A stretch of 64,000 nucleotides of DNA from Macrococcus sp. 19Msa1099 (GTDB lineage Bacteria; Bacillota; Bacilli; Staphylococcales; Staphylococcaceae). A model generated the notes under the pieces. The model searched no databases and had not been told where the DNA came from. It saw nothing but the letters and a program-made list of their open reading frames with translations. Numbering within the stretch: position 1 is the stretch's first letter; each line of letters begins with the position of its first letter. Shown one piece after another: positions 60,350 through 64,000 of the stretch. The translations under genes and the position numbers were made by a program. The stretch lies in assembly GCA_019357535.2 (NCBI GenBank), contig CP079955.1:496001-560000 (forward strand). The letters are read 5' to 3'.

Positions 60350-61198
60350 ATGATATATATTGGATTAACAGGATGGGGCGACCACGATTTATTATATGAA
60401 GATTTAACGAATAAATCAGAGAAGCTTTTTAACTATGCTGCACATTTTCCCATCGTTGAATTAGATGCGACGTACTATTCACTGCAGCCGGAACGTAATA
60501 TTCGTAAATGGATCAGTGAGACGCCGGACAACTTTAAGTTTATCGTGAAGATTCATCAGGCATTAACAGGACATAATGATATCAGCAAGTTTGCTGCCAA
60601 TAAAGAAGAACTGATCCGCCAGTACAAACAGATGATTCAGCCACTCTTTGCAGCGGGAAAGCTCGGTTGTATATTAATTCAGTTTCCACCTTGGTATGAA
60701 TGTTCTACTATTAATATTAACTATATCATCTATTTAAAACAACACCTTAAACCATTTCCACTCTGTATCGAGTTTAGAAATGATAGCTGGTTTACAGATG
60801 ATATGAAAGAGCATACGTTACAGTTTCTTTATGAACATGAACTGATGCATTCTGTGTGTGATGAACCCCAGGCGGGGCATGGCTCTATTCCTTTCGTCAA
60901 TAGAGTTACTTCAAATACAGCGTTGATGCGACTTCACGGAAGAAATATTGCTGGATGGACAAAGAAAGACTTAACAGATGATGAATGGCGAGATGTCAGA
61001 TATTTGTACGATTATAATGAGACGGAACTCAAGCACATTGCACAATCGCTAAAGATACTAGATCATAAAGCGAAAGACGTCTATTGTCTATTCAACAATA
61101 ATTCCGGGGGTCATGCAGCTAAAAATGCTAAACAGATATGTGAGTTATTAGGTATTGAATATACAGGGCTGAATCATAAACAGCTGAAATTATTTTAG
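60350..61198 (+). CDS. DUF72-family protein (YecE/YunF-like)
   Basis: A 282-residue TIM-barrel-like protein of the DUF72 family: IGLTGWGDHD at the N-terminus, the FPIVELDATYYSLQ segment, FKFIVKIHQALT, CIEFRNDSW and a C-terminal YCLFNNNSGGHAAKNA. Function is unknown. I start at the ATG at 60350 with GGGTGAT upstream. It is followed by a TSUP permease after eight bases; the same three genes occur near lipA in Bacillus as the yun cluster. Confidence 0.82.
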   Translation: MIYIGLTGWGDHDLLYEDLTNKSEKLFNYAAHFPIVELDATYYSLQPERNIRKWISETPDNFKFIVKIHQALTGHNDISKFAANKEELIRQYKQMIQPLFAAGKLGCILIQFPPWYECSTININYIIYLKQHLKPFPLCIEFRNDSWFTDDMKEHTLQFLYEHELMHSVCDEPQAGHGSIPFVNRVTSNTALMRLHGRNIAGWTKKDLTDDEWRDVRYLYDYNETELKHIAQSLKILDHKAKDVYCLFNNNSGGHAAKNAKQICELLGIEYTGLNHKQLKLF

Positions 61199-61206
61199 GA
61201 AGTGAC

Positions 61207-62043
61207 ATGATGACAATTCAAGCAATTATTATATTAATTATTCTCGGTTTATTCTCAAGTATTATCGGCGCTATCGTTGGAATTGGTGGCGGTATAATCA
61301 TTGTTCCTGCACTCATATATCTTGGGATGGATGCTGGGATTATTGATGGTATTACACCGCAAAAGGCAATCGGGACTTCTACAGTGATTTTAATCTCTAC
61401 TGGACTGACCGCTGCAATTGGATATATGAAGAATAAACAGGCAGATCTGAAGAACGCAGTCATCTTTATGATCGGTATCATTCCTGGTGCATTAATTGGT
61501 GCACATTTAAGTAAGTATTTAACATTACATAGCTTCAATCTATACTTTGGAATATTTCTCATTATCATGAGTATTGTTCTTTTGGTGAGAGATAAGATAA
61601 AACCGATAAGACTTTTTCAGAATAAAGCACATGAGAAGACATTTACGGACAAGGAAGGTGTGACATATCATTATAGCATTGCACCTGTTCCGGCTGTAAT
61701 TGCGACTTTCTTCGTAGGTTGTCTGACAGGGTTATTCGGCATTGGTGGTGGTGCCCTGATGACCCCTTTGATGATCATTATCTTTAGATTTCCGCCTCAT
61801 ATTGCAGTAGGTACAAGTATGATTATGATTTTTGTGTCTAGTGTGACAGGAGCAGTGAGTCATATCGCTCAAGGTAATATTATATGGCCCTATGCACTCA
61901 TCTTGATTGCTGCCAGCTATGTTGGCGCACGTATCGGTGTACGTATCAATAAATCAATGAAATCCTCAACGGTCGTTATGATGCTCAGAGTAATCTTGAT
62001 GCTGTTAGGAATATATTTAATAATTAAGAGTACGATAAGCTAA
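61207..62043 (+). CDS. TSUP/TauE-SafE family permease (YunE-like)
   Basis: A 278-residue membrane protein with eight hydrophobic segments and two copies of the family's glycine-rich motif, GAIVGIGGGIIIVPALIY (core GIGGGIIIVP) and GLFGIGGGALMTPLMII (core GIGGGALMTP). The family exports sulfite, sulfoacetate or related anions in various bacteria; the substrate here is unknown. It is 15 bases before the metallophosphatase gene. Confidence 0.85.
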   Translation: MMTIQAIIILIILGLFSSIIGAIVGIGGGIIIVPALIYLGMDAGIIDGITPQKAIGTSTVILISTGLTAAIGYMKNKQADLKNAVIFMIGIIPGALIGAHLSKYLTLHSFNLYFGIFLIIMSIVLLVRDKIKPIRLFQNKAHEKTFTDKEGVTYHYSIAPVPAVIATFFVGCLTGLFGIGGGALMTPLMIIIFRFPPHIAVGTSMIMIFVSSVTGAVSHIAQGNIIWPYALILIAASYVGARIGVRINKSMKSSTVVMMLRVILMLLGIYLIIKSTIS

Positions 62044-62058
62044 GAGAGGTGAAGCGAC

Positions 62059-63375
62059 ATGGAAGTGAAATTATTTCATACGAACGATATACATAGCTAT
62101 TTATCCAACTATCATAAAATTAGTCGTTATCTCAATGATAGACGTGAAGAACACACAGATATGATTTATTTTGACCTGGGGGATCATGTGGACAGAAGTC
62201 ATCCGCTGACTGAGGCAACATTAGGAAAAGCGAATATAGAATTACTGAATGATGCACAAGTAGATGTAGTGACGATCGGAAATAATGAGGGAATCACGCT
62301 CGATCATGATGCGTTCAATCAACTTTATCAAGATGCACGGTTCGAAATTACATGCTGTAATCTATTTGATGAACAAGGCAATCTTCCAGAAAACATTCGC
62401 ACATCCGTTATTATGGAAAGACAAGGAATCACTTATGGTATCATCGGTGCTACAGCTGAATTTACACCTTTTTATAAAGCGCTAGGCTGGGAGGTTACGG
62501 ATCCGATGTCTGCCATTATTCGTGAAGTACATCGCATTCATGAACATGTAGATGTCGTGATTATTCTGAGCCATCTCGGAAAGTTCTTTGATCGACAGCT
62601 TGCTGAAGCTTGTCCGCAAATTGATATTATACTAGGTGCACATACACATCATTTCTTCCAGCAAGGAGAAGTTGTAAATGATGTACTTATCGGTGCTGCT
62701 GGTAGATATGGTGAGTACATCGGAGAGATGACTTTAATATTTGAAGGGCGAAAGCTTATCCGTAAAAGTGCAAGGTTGATTGATACGAACGACCTCAGAC
62801 CAACAGGAGAAGACTTCTTTGAAGCAGGTGCAGCGCTGCTCAGCCAAAAAGTTTCAGACAAGCAGCTGGATTTGCCGAGACGCCTTTACAGTGCATCCTA
62901 TACAACAGATCTGCTCTCACAAGCTTTGATGGATTTCACAGGTGGGGACTGTGCTCTGATTAATTCTGGTCTTATTGTAAAAGGATTTGAAGGTAGAGGT
63001 TTTTCATATTTCGATTTACATACGATGCTGCCACACCCGATTAACCCAGTTAAGATTACGCTCTCAGGACGTGAACTAAAAGAAATTATCAATATGAGTA
63101 TGCTGCATGATTACCGCGATGACATTGTCAAAGGTTTCGGATTCAGAGGGGATATCTTTGGAATGTATGTATGGAAGAATATTGGTTATATACAGTCACA
63201 GCAACGCTATTTCATTGGTACAGAGGAAATAGATAATCATAAGAAATATTATTTAGCGACACTCGATATGTATACTTTCGGAAGATTCTTTCCTCAGTTT
63301 ACGCAAAATGAAAAGCGCTATTATATGCCAGAATTTTTACGTGATATTATGGAAACAGCAGTGAAAAAAATATAA
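62059..63375 (+). CDS. 5'-nucleotidase-like metallophosphatase (YunD-like)
   Basis: A 438-residue cytoplasmic-looking protein (no signal peptide). The N-terminal calcineurin-like phosphatase domain shows the metal-site motifs FHTNDIHS, DLGDHVDRS, GNNEG, ILSHLGKFFD and GAHTHHFF; a C-terminal 5'-nucleotidase substrate domain follows (about 250-438). It matches YunD by size and position next to lipA. Substrate, a nucleotide or related phosphoester, is inferred. GAGAGGTG precedes the ATG. Confidence 0.87.
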   Translation: MEVKLFHTNDIHSYLSNYHKISRYLNDRREEHTDMIYFDLGDHVDRSHPLTEATLGKANIELLNDAQVDVVTIGNNEGITLDHDAFNQLYQDARFEITCCNLFDEQGNLPENIRTSVIMERQGITYGIIGATAEFTPFYKALGWEVTDPMSAIIREVHRIHEHVDVVIILSHLGKFFDRQLAEACPQIDIILGAHTHHFFQQGEVVNDVLIGAAGRYGEYIGEMTLIFEGRKLIRKSARLIDTNDLRPTGEDFFEAGAALLSQKVSDKQLDLPRRLYSASYTTDLLSQALMDFTGGDCALINSGLIVKGFEGRGFSYFDLHTMLPHPINPVKITLSGRELKEIINMSMLHDYRDDIVKGFGFRGDIFGMYVWKNIGYIQSQQRYFIGTEEIDNHKKYYLATLDMYTFGRFFPQFTQNEKRYYMPEFLRDIMETAVKKI

Positions 63376-63397
63376 TACACATGCTGAGTTTATAAAT

Positions 63398-63427
63398 TTG
63401 ACAATAATGGCATCTTACATATATGTT
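63398..63427 (+). promoter_or_regulatory. Predicted promoter of lipA
   Basis: A consensus TTGACA (63398-63403) with TATGTT (63422-63427) at 18-base spacing; a TATAAT five bases later is too far for standard spacing. Confidence 0.55.
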
Positions 63428-63461
63428 ATAATGAAATCATCAGAATTTTGGAGGGATTAGT

Positions 63462-64000
63462 TTGGCTACAAAAAATGAAGAAATACTAAGAAAACCCGAA
63501 TGGCTAAAGATAAAATTAAATACTAATAAAAGTTACACTGGTCTAAAAAAAATGATGCGCGAGCACAATTTAAATACAGTATGTGAAGAAGCAAAATGTC
63601 CGAATATCCATGAATGCTGGGGTGAAAGAAAGACTGCGACAATCATGATATTAGGTGCAATCTGTACACGTGCATGTCGTTTCTGTGCAGTTAAGACAGG
63701 ATTGCCGAATGAACTTGACTTAAACGAACCAGAACGTGTTGCAGAATCTGTTCGTCTAATGAATCTAAAGCACGTCGTTATCACAGCAGTTGCTCGTGAT
63801 GACCTAAAAGACGGTGGTGCACATGTTTATGCGGAAACAATTCGTCAAGTACGTGAAGTCAATCCATATACAACAATTGAAGTATTACCATCTGATATGG
63901 GTGGCAGCATTGAGAACTGGGAAACGTTGATGGCAGCAAAACCAGATATCTTAAACCATAATATTGAAACGGTAAGACGCCTTACGCCAAGAGTTCGTGC
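63462..64000 (+). CDS. lipA: Lipoyl synthase (partial, 3' end outside window)
   Basis: The first 179 codons of a radical SAM enzyme that inserts sulfur into protein-bound octanoyl groups. The auxiliary cluster Cys set (Cys 41, 46 and 52 in [14 protein letters not shown]) and the radical SAM motif CTRACRFC (Cys 68, 72, 75) are both present, as LipA requires. The start is TTG at 63462 with GGAGGG upstream. The frame runs off the right edge. Confidence 0.95.
   Translation, partial: MATKNEEILRKPEWLKIKLNTNKSYTGLKKMMREHNLNTVCEEAKCPNIHECWGERKTATIMILGAICTRACRFCAVKTGLPNELDLNEPERVAESVRLMNLKHVVITAVARDDLKDGGAHVYAETIRQVREVNPYTTIEVLPSDMGGSIENWETLMAAKPDILNHNIETVRRLTPRVR

Overview
The window is a gene-dense, AT-rich stretch of a Firmicutes chromosome from the Staphylococcaceae. 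Gene order matches the staphylococcal/Bacillus core: comFA-comFC-hpf-secA-prfB, csbA-uvrBA, hprK-lgt, trxB, rapZ-yvcK-whiA, clpP, cggR-gap-pgk-tpi-gpmI-eno, secG-est-rnr-smpB-ssrA, gcvH, metNIQ and sufCDSUB. A cytochrome c551 lipoprotein gene sits directly after prfB, as in Bacillus but not in Staphylococcus aureus. That favours an oxidase-positive relative such as Macrococcus/Macrococcoides (inference; 16S or whole-genome comparison would decide). TTG starts are common (yigZ-like gene, prfB, whiA, cggR, aroD, sufB, lipA). I see no insertion sequences, prophage, CRISPR array, rRNA or tRNA; the only stable RNA gene is tmRNA.

Layout. 1-8.5 kb: the tail of an unknown gene, a small membrane protein, a bacilliredoxin (BrxC type), a divergent glycerate-kinase-family gene and pepT. 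A minus-strand operon follows (yitT-type gene, the GGDEF protein gdpS, split threonine/serine exporter). It diverges from tarO, first enzyme of wall teichoic acid synthesis, across a palindrome-rich intergenic region. 8.6-16.3 kb: fatty-acid-binding FakB/DegV protein, competence genes comFA/comFC, ribosome hibernation factor, secA, prfB with its autoregulatory +1 frameshift, and cytochrome c551. 16.5-19.7 kb: two secreted cell-wall hydrolases, each preceded by a WalR-type box, a TlpA/ResA-like thioredoxin, an HD-domain protein and csbA. 19.8-24.7 kb: SOS-controlled uvrBA behind a LexA box. 24.8-29.5 kb: hprK-lgt-acetyltransferase-TPR protein, then trxB. 29.5-33.5 kb: rapZ-yvcK-whiA, and clpP with a CtsR box over its promoter. 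33.6-40.8 kb: the complete lower-glycolysis locus under CggR. 40.8-45.4 kb: secG, carboxylesterase, RNase R, SmpB and tmRNA, i.e. export and ribosome rescue.

45.4-64 kb: two small orphan genes, aroD, a nitroreductase, and a redox-flavoured cluster around gcvH (two thioredoxin-like proteins, an ArsC/Spx-like protein, a toprim protein). Next come a SAM-I riboswitch-controlled methionine ABC importer, the SUF iron-sulfur assembly operon, a CorA-type transporter, a FetAB-type ABC pair, a DUF72 protein, a TSUP permease, a YunD-type metallophosphatase and the start of lipA, which runs off the window.

Most genes are housekeeping, and I find no convincing undescribed multi-gene system. The best candidates for novelty are non-coding: a 17-bp palindrome on the yitT promoter with a terminator-like hairpin in its leader, a 53-bp direct repeat ahead of secA, and a tandemly duplicated hairpin ahead of the tmRNA promoter. 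In addition there is a glycerate-kinase-family protein that has lost recognisable active-site motifs, and a few small proteins without recognised relatives. Functional calls are made from motifs and synteny by eye; no database search was run.
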